Shown here in pieces: positions 1 through 8,598 of a stretch of DNA of 64,000 nt. The notes below the pieces were generated by a model. The model had not been told where the DNA came from and did no database searches. It saw only the letters and a list, made by a program, of their open reading frames with translations. Source of the DNA: Muriicola jejuensis (lineage in GTDB: Bacteria > Bacteroidota > Bacteroidia > Flavobacteriales > Flavobacteriaceae). A program made the translations under genes and the position numbers. The stretch is taken from NCBI RefSeq assembly GCF_010671595.1, contig NZ_JAABOP010000006.1:62001-126000 (forward strand). Direction: 5' to 3'. Each line of letters opens with the position of its first letter. Within the stretch, counting starts at the first letter, position 1.

Positions 1-2
1 CC

Positions 3-2675
3 AACATCCTTACCACAGGGGGCGAAATCAAGACGGAACAGGAGGACTACCTGATTCGGGCCAGAAATCGTTCCTACTACGGGGATGAACTCAACAACCT
101 GGTGGTTCGTTCGGATGCCAGTGGAAATATCATTCGCCTGAGGGATGTGGCCGAAGTGAGGGACCGGTTCTCAGAGACCCCCAACGTTAGTTACTTCAAC
201 GGGAATCTCTCTGTAAACGTGCAGGTGAGCAACACCAACAATGAAGATCTTATTCCCACTGCGGATAAGATCAACGAATACATCGAGAACTACAATGCCA
301 CCCATAACAACGTCCATCTGGATGTGGTCTCAGACGCTTCGATCTCCCTCAAGCAAAGGACAGCCCTCCTGATCGAGAACGGGGCCATCGGGATCCTGCT
401 GGTCCTGTTGTTCCTCTCTTTCTTTTTGAATACCAGGCTGGCATTCTGGGTGGCCTTCGGTCTGCCCATCTCCTTCCTGGGGATGTTCATCTTTGCTGCC
501 ATGTTCTCCGTGACCATCAACATCCTTTCCCTCTTTGGAATGATCATCGTGATAGGTATTTTGGTGGATGACGGGATCGTGATCTCCGAGAACATCTACC
601 AGCACTACGAAAAAGGGAAGTCGCCCGTACAGGCCGCTATAGACGGGACGGTTGAGGTGATTCCTCCCATCCTATCCGCCATCCTCACCACGATTCTGGC
701 CTTTTCCACGTTTCTGTTCCTCGACAGCCGGATCGGAGAATTCTTCGGGGAAGTGTCTACGGTCGTGATCCTGACCCTCACGGTCTCCCTCTTTGAAGCC
801 TTGATCATCTTACCGGCACACATTGCTCATTCCAAGGCCCTGGTACGCCAAACCCCTGAGGAAATGGAGAACCAATCCGGAGTAGACAGGGTCTTTGCGA
901 AACTCAGGACGTTTAACAAAATAGGAGACCGTGTGATGACCTACCTCAGGGATACTCTTTACAGCCCGGCACTGCACTTCGTACTTAACCACAGGTTCAT
1001 CAGTTTTTCCATCTTTACCGGATTGCTGGTGATTACGATAGCGTCCATTATGTCGGGTATCGTCCGGGTGACCATCTTTCCTAGTTTGGCTAGTGATCAG
1101 GTCAGTATAGAACTGCTCATGCCCGAAGGTACCAACCCCGAGATCACGGAAGATATCATCTCCAGGGTGGAGGCAGCCGCATGGAGGGTGAACGATGATT
1201 TTACGGCCCGGCAAAGCGGGAATCTACAGGTCGTGGAGAATATTATAAAACGCGTGGGACCCGGAAATAACAAGGCCTCCCTTCGGGTGAACCTTCTTCC
1301 CGGGGAGGAGCGGGATTTCCCGTCCCCTGAGATCACCAATGCCATTCGGGAAGAAGTAGGGGAGGTCTACGGGGTGGAGCGCCTCACTTTCGGATCGGGT
1401 GGAAATTTCGGGGGTAGCCCGGTTTCCATTGCCTTGCTGGGCAACGACAATGAGCAATTAGAGAGTGCCAAAGAAGAATTGCGCGCCTACCTCCAAAACA
1501 ACACTAAGCTCAGGGATGTCACGGATACAGATCCGGAAGGGATCAAGGAACTCGACATAGAACTCAAGGAGAATGCCTATGCACTGGGGCTCAACCTGCA
1601 GTCGGTCATGAGCCAGGTCCGCGCCGGTTTCTTCGGTGCCCAGGCTCAGAGATTCCAGAGAGGGCAGGACGAAATACGGGTATGGGTGCGATATGACCGT
1701 TCCAATCGTTCGAGTATCTCCGACCTGGATGACATGAGGATCCTAACCCCTACCGGGCAAAGGGTACCTTTTTCAGAGATCGCCACCTATACCATCGCCC
1801 GAGGGGACGAATCCATCAGCCATTTAGACGGGCAGAGGGAGATCAGGGTGGAAGCCGATCTCGAAAACCCGAACGAAAGTGCGACAGACGTCCTCTTTGA
1901 CGTACAACAGAACTTTATCCCGGGTCTAATGGCTAAGTACCCGTCTCTCTCTGTGTCATACGAAGGCCAGAATAGGGAAGCCCAGAAATTGTCGCGTTCT
2001 GTCAATGCGGTTTTCCCGGTGATCCTCTTTTTGATCTTCGCCGTCATCGCCTTTACGTTCCGGTCGTACAGTCAGCCTGTAATCCTGCTCTCCATGATCC
2101 CCTTTAGTGTGATCGGGGTGGCCTGGGGGCACTATATACACGGATTCCCTATCAACGTGCTATCGGCTCTGGGAATCATCGCTCTGATCGGTATCATGGT
2201 GAACGACGGGCTTGTACTGATAGGGAAATTCAACAACTATCTCAGGGAAGGAATGAATTTTGACGACGCCCTTTACGAAGCGGGAAAATCCCGTTTCAGG
2301 GCCATATTCCTGACCTCTCTGACCACGATCGCCGGACTCGCCCCTCTGTTGCTTGAAAAAAGCCGTCAGGCCCAGTTCCTCAAGCCCATGGCCATCTCCA
2401 TATCCTATGGGATAGGCATCGCGACCGTTCTGACCCTCCTGATGCTCCCCTTACTGCTCTCCGCCATCAATACAGCAAAGGCGAACATTTCCTGGCTGAA
2501 GACCGGCGAGAAGGTGAACAAGGAGGCCGTGGAAAGGGTGATCAAAGAACAGAAGCAGGAAGCCAGGTTAAAAGAGAAATTAGAAGTAGCTACCAACGGA
2601 AAGGCCACCCAAACCTCTCAGCTCGAAAAGAGGAGAAAACACAAGGAAACGGCCCAAATAGAAGATACGGATTAA
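3..2675 (+). CDS. RND efflux pump, inner-membrane permease (5' truncated)
   Basis: The frame is open from the left edge to the TAA at 2673-2675, giving 890 residues. Full RND pumps have about 1,030-1,060 residues, so the N-terminus and TM1 lie outside the window. The protein would exchange protons for drugs, detergents or bile-like compounds across the inner membrane and work with a TolC-type channel and an adaptor. The TM4 motif with the Asp pair (GILVDD, nt about 553-573) and the duplicated transmembrane blocks separated by large periplasmic loops are visible. In the TM10 region the sequence reads GIMVNDG, so Asn-Asp stands where AcrB has the Lys-Asn relay. The C-terminus carries a charged tail of about 50 residues. 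The stop overlaps the next ATG (TAATG), so translation of the two genes is coupled. The adaptor gene is presumably upstream. Confidence 0.93.
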   Translation, partial: NILTTGGEIKTEQEDYLIRARNRSYYGDELNNLVVRSDASGNIIRLRDVAEVRDRFSETPNVSYFNGNLSVNVQVSNTNNEDLIPTADKINEYIENYNATHNNVHLDVVSDASISLKQRTALLIENGAIGILLVLLFLSFFLNTRLAFWVAFGLPISFLGMFIFAAMFSVTINILSLFGMIIVIGILVDDGIVISENIYQHYEKGKSPVQAAIDGTVEVIPPILSAILTTILAFSTFLFLDSRIGEFFGEVSTVVILTLTVSLFEALIILPAHIAHSKALVRQTPEEMENQSGVDRVFAKLRTFNKIGDRVMTYLRDTLYSPALHFVLNHRFISFSIFTGLLVITIASIMSGIVRVTIFPSLASDQVSIELLMPEGTNPEITEDIISRVEAAAWRVNDDFTARQSGNLQVVENIIKRVGPGNNKASLRVNLLPGEERDFPSPEITNAIREEVGEVYGVERLTFGSGGNFGGSPVSIALLGNDNEQLESAKEELRAYLQNNTKLRDVTDTDPEGIKELDIELKENAYALGLNLQSVMSQVRAGFFGAQAQRFQRGQDEIRVWVRYDRSNRSSISDLDDMRILTPTGQRVPFSEIATYTIARGDESISHLDGQREIRVEADLENPNESATDVLFDVQQNFIPGLMAKYPSLSVSYEGQNREAQKLSRSVNAVFPVILFLIFAVIAFTFRSYSQPVILLSMIPFSVIGVAWGHYIHGFPINVLSALGIIALIGIMVNDGLVLIGKFNNYLREGMNFDDALYEAGKSRFRAIFLTSLTTIAGLAPLLLEKSRQAQFLKPMAISISYGIGIATVLTLLMLPLLLSAINTAKANISWLKTGEKVNKEAVERVIKEQKQEARLKEKLEVATNGKATQTSQLEKRRKHKETAQIEDTD

Positions 2676-4030
2676 TGAGAAGAATTTACCTCACGACCCT
2701 GTTCCTGGTCGCTCTGCTTGGAATATCTACCGGATTTGCGCAAGACCCTGTCCTGTCTAAACAGGAGGCTATGAAGCTCGCCCTGGAGAACAATTTTGGG
2801 ATCAAGGTGGCCAGGAACCAGGTAGAGATCGCAGAGAACAACCAGAGCATCCTCAATGCCGGATTCCTCCCTACCCTGACCGCCAATGCAGGTGCTACCT
2901 ATAACAGGGATGATATCGTGGTTGAATTCCCCGGGCAGTTTGATGAGAACGGGCAACCCAGACCGGATTTTGAATTGAACAAGGCAGAGGCACAGCGCTT
3001 CAATACAGGGATTACATTGGATTATACCCTTTTTGATGGCCTTGGCAGGTTGTACAATTACAAAAGCCTGCAGGAACAATACCAGCTCACGGAACTACAG
3101 GCCAGGGAAACCATAGAAAATACCCTGTTGCAGTTATTTAGTGTCTATTTCGAGGTGGCCCGTCTCACTGAGAACGTTAACGTCTTCAATCAGGCCCTCC
3201 GGATCTCCAGGGACAGGATCACCAGGGCGGAATACGCGTTTGAATACGGGCAGAATACCAAACTGGACATACTGAACGCCCAGGTAGACGTAACCAACGA
3301 CAGTATCAACCTTTTGAACGCCAAGCAACAGCTTGCCAACGCCAAGAGGGACCTCAATGTGGTACTTAACCAGAATCTGAACGAGACCTTTGCGGTTGAT
3401 ACGGTGGTGAATTTCATCCCAAGGCTGGAACTGGACGAATTCATCGCCACGGCCAAGGAAAACAACGTAGCCCTGCTGCAGACCGAAAAGAACCTCAAGA
3501 TCAACGAGTACGACATTAAGGTAAGCAGGAGCGGGTATTTACCGTCGATTGGCCTTAGCGGATCCTATGGGTGGAACCTGAACCAGAACCCTCCATCGGC
3601 TTTCTTTCCCGGGACCAACAACACGACGTTTAATATGAACCTGGGTGCCCGCCTTACCTGGAACCTCTTCGATGGAGGCAGTACTGCCATACGGGTCAAA
3701 AATGCAAAGATCGCTTTTGAGAACCAGGACCTGTTGAAGAAACAGATCGAACTGGAGGTGGACCGCGACATCCTCAATGCGCTTAATATATACGAGAACC
3801 GTCTGGCGATCTACGCTATACAGGAACAGAACGTGATCACCAATGAGAACAATTTTGCCCGTTCCAGGGAACAGTTCCAACTGGGACGCATCACTTCCAT
3901 AGAGTTCCGGCAGGCCCAGATCAACCTGCTCAACGCCCAGACCAATAAAAACCTGGCTAAGTACGACGCAAAGTTGGCGGAGTTACAGCTGCTGCAACTC
4001 ACCGGCCAGTTGCTGAACATCGAACTGTAA
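2675..4030 (+). CDS. TolC-family outer-membrane efflux channel
   Basis: The product has 451 residues, with a signal peptide at about 1-22 ending in GFAQ. The remainder is the typical tandem duplication of long amphipathic helices rich in Asn, Gln and Leu (OEP repeats), with beta-strand segments such as GITLDYTLFDG and LTWNLFDGG at equivalent positions in each half. It should form the trimeric outer-membrane exit duct of the RND pump encoded immediately upstream. The start codon shares one base with the upstream stop (TAATG). Family membership is clear from architecture; the substrate cannot be read from the sequence. Confidence 0.93.
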   Translation: MRRIYLTTLFLVALLGISTGFAQDPVLSKQEAMKLALENNFGIKVARNQVEIAENNQSILNAGFLPTLTANAGATYNRDDIVVEFPGQFDENGQPRPDFELNKAEAQRFNTGITLDYTLFDGLGRLYNYKSLQEQYQLTELQARETIENTLLQLFSVYFEVARLTENVNVFNQALRISRDRITRAEYAFEYGQNTKLDILNAQVDVTNDSINLLNAKQQLANAKRDLNVVLNQNLNETFAVDTVVNFIPRLELDEFIATAKENNVALLQTEKNLKINEYDIKVSRSGYLPSIGLSGSYGWNLNQNPPSAFFPGTNNTTFNMNLGARLTWNLFDGGSTAIRVKNAKIAFENQDLLKKQIELEVDRDILNALNIYENRLAIYAIQEQNVITNENNFARSREQFQLGRITSIEFRQAQINLLNAQTNKNLAKYDAKLAELQLLQLTGQLLNIEL

Positions 4031-4037
4031 AAAAGAC

Positions 4038-4220
4038 ATGGACGAACACTTCTTCCAATGTCCGTATTGCTGGGAGGAGATCTCTATCCTCCTCGACACC
4101 TCCATAACGCACCAGACCTATGTGGAAGATTGTGAGGTGTGCTGTAACCCCATAGAGTTCACCGTAGTCTGTGAAGATCGTGAACTCCTGCAATTCGATG
4201 CCCAACCCCTGGGCCAGTAA
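4038..4220 (+). CDS. CPXCG-motif cysteine-rich small protein
   Basis: This 60-residue protein starts 7 nt after the channel gene. It has a CPYC pair (C8, C11) and a second cluster C32-x2-C35-C36, as in the CPXCG-type zinc-ribbon-like family found in many Bacteroidota and Proteobacteria. It has no signal peptide, so it is probably cytosolic and binds one zinc ion. The role of the family is unknown. The tight spacing suggests co-transcription with the efflux genes, but these small genes are found in many contexts and a functional link is not implied. Confidence 0.85.
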   Translation: MDEHFFQCPYCWEEISILLDTSITHQTYVEDCEVCCNPIEFTVVCEDRELLQFDAQPLGQ

Positions 4221-4306
4221 GGCCACAGGATCGCTTCCTTCTTTCTGCCGGACAGCTATCCGCAAATCCCCCGGAATTTAGTATTTTGTCCCTTCTATAA
4301 GGGACT

Positions 4307-4573
4307 ATGGACCAACCACAAAACAACCCCAAGGCCTATTGGAGGGAGAACCTCAGGTATCTTATCCTGTTACTCACCCTCTGGTTCCTGGTATCTTTCG
4401 GGGCCGGGATCCTCTTCAAAGAGGAACTGAATGCCATCAAAATAGGTGGTTTCGGCCTCGGATTCTGGTTTGCCCAGCAGGGTGCTATCTACGTTTTCGT
4501 GGTCCTCATCTTTGTCTATGTCCGTTTGATGAACAAACTCGACAGGAAATACGGTTATGATGAAGAGGCCTGA
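4307..4573 (+). CDS. DUF4212 protein, small subunit of a sodium/solute symporter
   Basis: The product has 88 residues with two transmembrane helices (about 18-38 and 53-74) and a charged C-terminus, matching DUF4212, the small partner of VC_2705-type sodium/solute symporters. It is encoded 12-21 nt before the large subunit, the standard order for this pair. A possible -7 element (TATTTTG at 4282-4288) is one base short of the TAnnTTTG consensus and lies about 18 nt before the ATG, so this gene probably opens the acetate operon. Confidence 0.9.
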   Translation: MDQPQNNPKAYWRENLRYLILLLTLWFLVSFGAGILFKEELNAIKIGGFGLGFWFAQQGAIYVFVVLIFVYVRLMNKLDRKYGYDEEA

Positions 4574-4594
4574 CCCTTCTTTAAAGTGGTAAAT

Positions 4595-6286
4595 ATGGAT
4601 GTACAGAGCTGGACCCTCCTCCTGGTGGTCGTTTCCTTTTCCCTCTACATAGGCATCGCTATCTGGTCCAGGGCGAGTTCTACCAGCGATTTCTATATTG
4701 CCGGGGGCCATGTCCCGGCTTTGGCCAACGGCCTGGCTACGGCGGCCGACTGGATGTCTGCTGCCTCCTTCCTGGGTATGGCCGGCTTGCTTTCCTTTAC
4801 GGGGTATGACGGATCGGTGTACCTTATGGGGTGGACGGGGGGCTATGTGCTTCTGGCGTTGCTCCTTGCCCCTTATCTCAGAAAATTTGGAAAATTCACT
4901 GTACCCGATTTTATCGGGGACCGCTACTATTCCAATATCACCAGGACGGTCGCGGTTGTTTGCGCCCTCCTGGTCTCATTTACCTATGTGGCCGGACAGA
5001 TGAGGGGAGTGGGACTGGTATTCTCGCGTTTCCTGGAAGTTTCCATAGATACCGGGGTGATCATAGGGATGCTGATCGTTCTGTTCTATGCGGTCCTCGG
5101 GGGGATGAAGGGGATCACCTATACGCAGGTGGCCCAGTACTGCGTCCTGATCTTTGCCTTTATGGTCCCTGCGATCTTTATCTCCATACAGATGACGGGT
5201 AACCCAATTCCACAGCTCGGGATGGGTTCCCGGGTGTTGGGGGAGGAAACCTACCTCCTGGACAAACTGGACGGACTATCTGAAGCCCTGGGTTTTACGG
5301 CCTATACAGATAGTTCTAAGTCGACCCTGGACATCCTTTGTATCACAGCCGCCCTGATGGTTGGCACGGCGGGCCTGCCCCACGTGATCGTCAGGTTCTT
5401 TACGGTACCCAACGTCAGGGACGCGAGGAAGTCGGCCGGATACGCCCTGCTTTTCATCGCTATCCTCTACACCACGGCTCCGGCGGTGGCCGTATTCGCC
5501 AGGACCAACCTTCTGGAGACCGTAAGCGGTCAGCCTTACGAAGAAATGCCGGAATGGTTTCGCAAATGGGAGACCACAGGTCTCATCGTCTTTGAGGACA
5601 AGAATGGGGATGGTCTCATTCAATACGTGGGGGATACCAGCAGGAATGAGCTGACGGTCGATCCCGATATCACCGTGCTGGCCAACCCGGAAATTGCCGA
5701 CCTTCCCAACTGGGTGATCGCCCTGGTGGCGGCAGGAGGTCTGGCTGCCGCCCTTTCCACGGCAGCGGGTTTGCTGCTGGTGATCTCTACCGCTATTTCC
5801 CACGACCTGATCAAGAAGCAATGGAAAAAGGATATTTCGGACGGGAGTGAGCTGATCCTGGCCCGGATCTCGGCCGTGGTGGCGGTGTGCATTGCAGGGT
5901 ATTTTGGCATACATCCTCCGGATTTTGTGGCGGCTACGGTAGCCCTTGCCTTTGGCCTGGCAGCAGCTTCCTTCTTTCCTGCGATTATTCTGGGGATCTT
6001 TTACAAGAAGATGAACAAGGAGGGGGCCACGGCCGGTATGGTAGTAGGGATAGGAGTCATGCTCTATTACATGCTCAGGTTTAAATTCGATATGTTCGGA
6101 GGGGGGACAGCGGCCGACTGGTGGTTCGGAATCTCACCCGAAGGTTTTGGAACCGTGGCAATGTTGCTTAATTTTATAGTTGCCCTCTCTGTTTCGGCAT
6201 TTTTCAGGGATCCACCGGAGGAAGTTCAGCAGATCGTGGAAGACATCCGCTTGCCCAAAGGAGCCGGCGAGGCAAGGCCACATTAA
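4595..6286 (+). CDS. Sodium/solute symporter (SSS family), probable acetate/short-chain acid uptake
   Basis: The product has 563 residues and about 13 transmembrane helices, with the SSS-family core (FYIAGG near residue 30, then ADWMSAASFLG). It belongs to the VC_2705 type that pairs with DUF4212. A periplasmic or cytosolic insert at about residues 300-370 carries an Asp-rich stretch (DKNGDG). The gene lies between the DUF4212 gene and acs, which argues for uptake of acetate or a similar monocarboxylate. I chose ATG 4595; a GTG at 4586 in the same frame would add three residues. The gap to acs is only 11 nt. Confidence 0.92.
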   Translation: MDVQSWTLLLVVVSFSLYIGIAIWSRASSTSDFYIAGGHVPALANGLATAADWMSAASFLGMAGLLSFTGYDGSVYLMGWTGGYVLLALLLAPYLRKFGKFTVPDFIGDRYYSNITRTVAVVCALLVSFTYVAGQMRGVGLVFSRFLEVSIDTGVIIGMLIVLFYAVLGGMKGITYTQVAQYCVLIFAFMVPAIFISIQMTGNPIPQLGMGSRVLGEETYLLDKLDGLSEALGFTAYTDSSKSTLDILCITAALMVGTAGLPHVIVRFFTVPNVRDARKSAGYALLFIAILYTTAPAVAVFARTNLLETVSGQPYEEMPEWFRKWETTGLIVFEDKNGDGLIQYVGDTSRNELTVDPDITVLANPEIADLPNWVIALVAAGGLAAALSTAAGLLLVISTAISHDLIKKQWKKDISDGSELILARISAVVAVCIAGYFGIHPPDFVAATVALAFGLAAASFFPAIILGIFYKKMNKEGATAGMVVGIGVMLYYMLRFKFDMFGGGTAADWWFGISPEGFGTVAMLLNFIVALSVSAFFRDPPEEVQQIVEDIRLPKGAGEARPH

Positions 6287-6297
6287 AATCAGACAAT

Positions 6298-8205
6298 ATG
6301 AGTAATTACAGCATCAAAAACCTGGAGGAGTACTTTCAGCTCTACCGGAAGTCGGTCAGAGAACCCGAGAATTTCTGGGAAGAGATCGCAGAAGAACACT
6401 TTTTGTGGAGAAAGCGATGGGATCGTGTCTTGCGATGGGACTTTTCAAAACCCGAGGTGGCCTGGTTCGAAGGGGCTAAGCTGAATATCACGGAAAACTG
6501 CCTGGACAGGCATCTCGCCATTAGGGGTAACAAGACCGCTATCCTCTTTGAGCCCAACGACCCCAAAGAGGCAGCCCAGCATATCACGTATACCGATCTG
6601 TACAAAAGGGTATGCCGTTTCGCCAATGTCCTACAATCCAAAGGGGTGAAGAAAGGAGACCGGGTCTGCATTTACCTCCCTATGATCCCTGAACTCGCCA
6701 TATCCGTCCTGGCCTGTGCCCGGATAGGGGCCATACATTCTGTGGTCTTTGCGGGATTTTCTTCCCAGGCCCTGGCGGCGCGTATCAATGACTGTGATTG
6801 CCGGATGGTGATCACCTCTGACGGTTCTTACCGGGGGGCAAAGACCCTTGATCTAAAAGGTATCGTAGACCAGAGTCTTGAGAATTGTAAAGGGGTCAGT
6901 ACGGTAATCGTGGTGAAACGTACGGGGGAAAAGGTGGAGATGACCAAAGGAAGGGATCATTGGCTGGAGCCATTGCTGGAGGAAGCCTCTGATGAGTGTA
7001 TTCCCGAGATCATGGATGCAGAGGATCCGCTTTTTATACTGTATACCTCCGGATCCACCGGCAAACCCAAGGGGATGGTGCACAGCTCAGGCGGGTATAT
7101 GGTCTTTACGGCCTATACCTTCAAGAACATATTCAGGTACCGGGAGGAAGACATCTACTGGTGTACGGCCGATATTGGTTGGATCACGGGACATTCTTAC
7201 ATCGTCTACGGGCCATTGGCTAATGGGGCAACTACGGTCATGTTCGAAGGCGTACCCACCTATCCGGATCACGGCAGGTTTTGGGAGGTGGTGGCCAAAC
7301 ACAAGGTAACCCAGTTCTATACAGCGCCTACGGCGATTCGGGCACTGGCTAAGGAGAGCCTGGATTATGTGGACAAATACGACCTTTCTTCCGTCAAAAT
7401 CCTGGGTACGGTGGGCGAACCTATCAATGAAGAAGCCTGGAACTGGTACAACAACAATATCGGGAAGAACAGGAGCCCCATCGTGGATACATGGTGGCAG
7501 ACGGAGACGGGGGGGATCATGATCTCACCCATTCCCTTTGTAACCCCCACAACCCCTACCTATGCCACCCTTCCTTTTATAGGGGTGCAGCCGGCGCTGA
7601 TGGATGAAAATGGAAACGAGATCGATGGCAACCAGGTAGAAGGAAGGCTTTGCATAAAATTCCCATGGCCCTCTATGGCGAGGACTATCTGGGGGGATCA
7701 TAAACGGTATTACGATACGTACTTCTCGGCCTTCAAGAATAAGTATTTTACCGGGGATGGAGCTATGCGAAATGCCGTTGGTTACTACAGGATCACCGGT
7801 AGGGTAGATGATGTGATCATCGTATCGGGGCACAACCTGGGAACTGCACCTATAGAGGACGCCATCAACGAACACCCTGCCGTTTCGGAGTCGGCCATTG
7901 TAGGCTTCCCCCACGAAGTCAAAGGAAATGCCCTCTATGGCTTTGTGATCCTGAAGGAAGTTGGGGAAACGAGGGACAGGGAGAACCTGAAGAAGGAGAT
8001 CAACCAGCAGATTGCGGAGCATATCGGTCCTATCGCCAAACTGGATAAGATACAGTTCGTACCAGGATTACCCAAGACACGCAGTGGCAAGATCATGAGG
8101 AGGATTCTCCGGAAGATAGCGTCTAAAGACACGTCCAACCTGGGGGATATCAGTACCCTGCTGAATCCCGAAGTGGTCGAGGAGATCATCAGGAACGCGC
8201 AGTAA
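6298..8205 (+). CDS. acs: Acetyl-coenzyme A synthetase (acetate--CoA ligase)
   Basis: This 635-residue adenylate-forming enzyme converts acetate, ATP and CoA to acetyl-CoA, AMP and diphosphate. Seen in the sequence are an N-terminal ACAS domain, the A3 phosphate-binding loop YTSGSTGKPKG (about residues 248-258), WWQTETGG (about 400-407) and the C-terminal hinge region with PKTRSGKIMRR. The Lys of SGK (about residue 598) is the conserved catalytic and acetylation-controlled lysine of this family. It ends the DUF4212/SSS/acs operon, so transported acetate can be activated directly and enter the TCA cycle or lipid synthesis. Confidence 0.96.
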   Translation: MSNYSIKNLEEYFQLYRKSVREPENFWEEIAEEHFLWRKRWDRVLRWDFSKPEVAWFEGAKLNITENCLDRHLAIRGNKTAILFEPNDPKEAAQHITYTDLYKRVCRFANVLQSKGVKKGDRVCIYLPMIPELAISVLACARIGAIHSVVFAGFSSQALAARINDCDCRMVITSDGSYRGAKTLDLKGIVDQSLENCKGVSTVIVVKRTGEKVEMTKGRDHWLEPLLEEASDECIPEIMDAEDPLFILYTSGSTGKPKGMVHSSGGYMVFTAYTFKNIFRYREEDIYWCTADIGWITGHSYIVYGPLANGATTVMFEGVPTYPDHGRFWEVVAKHKVTQFYTAPTAIRALAKESLDYVDKYDLSSVKILGTVGEPINEEAWNWYNNNIGKNRSPIVDTWWQTETGGIMISPIPFVTPTTPTYATLPFIGVQPALMDENGNEIDGNQVEGRLCIKFPWPSMARTIWGDHKRYYDTYFSAFKNKYFTGDGAMRNAVGYYRITGRVDDVIIVSGHNLGTAPIEDAINEHPAVSESAIVGFPHEVKGNALYGFVILKEVGETRDRENLKKEINQQIAEHIGPIAKLDKIQFVPGLPKTRSGKIMRRILRKIASKDTSNLGDISTLLNPEVVEEIIRNAQ

Positions 8206-8207
8206 CC

Positions 8208-8594
8208 TCAGAGCACGGCATACAGGATGAATCCCCCAAAGGCAAAGGAGAATGGGGAAATGAGCCTGATCACGGGCGGGGGAAGAAGGGCAGCACATCT
8301 GAGGGCATAGGCGTGGTGCCACCTTCTGGGCAGCAGCATGAGGACCAGGGAGGAGCCTATCATGAACCAGCCCAGCCATTCAAAGACCATAGGAAACCGG
8401 GATTCCCCTGCGTAAAGGATGAGTCCGGCCGCAGGGATCATCCGTAAGGTCAATTCCCCGTAGTTGATCAGGGGCGTACTCCCTGCCTTTTTCAGGATGT
8501 TCCAGGCAACACGGGGAAAAAGGAGCATCACAAAACCTACTGCGATCAGGAAAAGTCCGAAGGCGGCCGTGATGAGTAGTGCAGCAGAGGTCAT
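8208..8594 (-). CDS. Small integral membrane protein, function unknown
   Basis: The product has 128 residues and about four transmembrane helices (near 5-25, 47-61, 67-86 and 107-127) joined by short Arg-rich loops (RRWHHAYALR). I recognise no family with certainty. It starts 4 nt after the GH2 gene stop and is therefore the last cistron of a three-gene minus-strand unit. Its own stop faces the acs stop at a distance of 2 nt, so the two transcripts converge with almost no intergenic space and I see no hairpin terminator between them. Confidence 0.75.
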   Translation of the reverse strand: MTSAALLITAAFGLFLIAVGFVMLLFPRVAWNILKKAGSTPLINYGELTLRMIPAAGLILYAGESRFPMVFEWLGWFMIGSSLVLMLLPRRWHHAYALRCAALLPPPVIRLISPFSFAFGGFILYAVL

Positions 8595-8598
8595 AAGT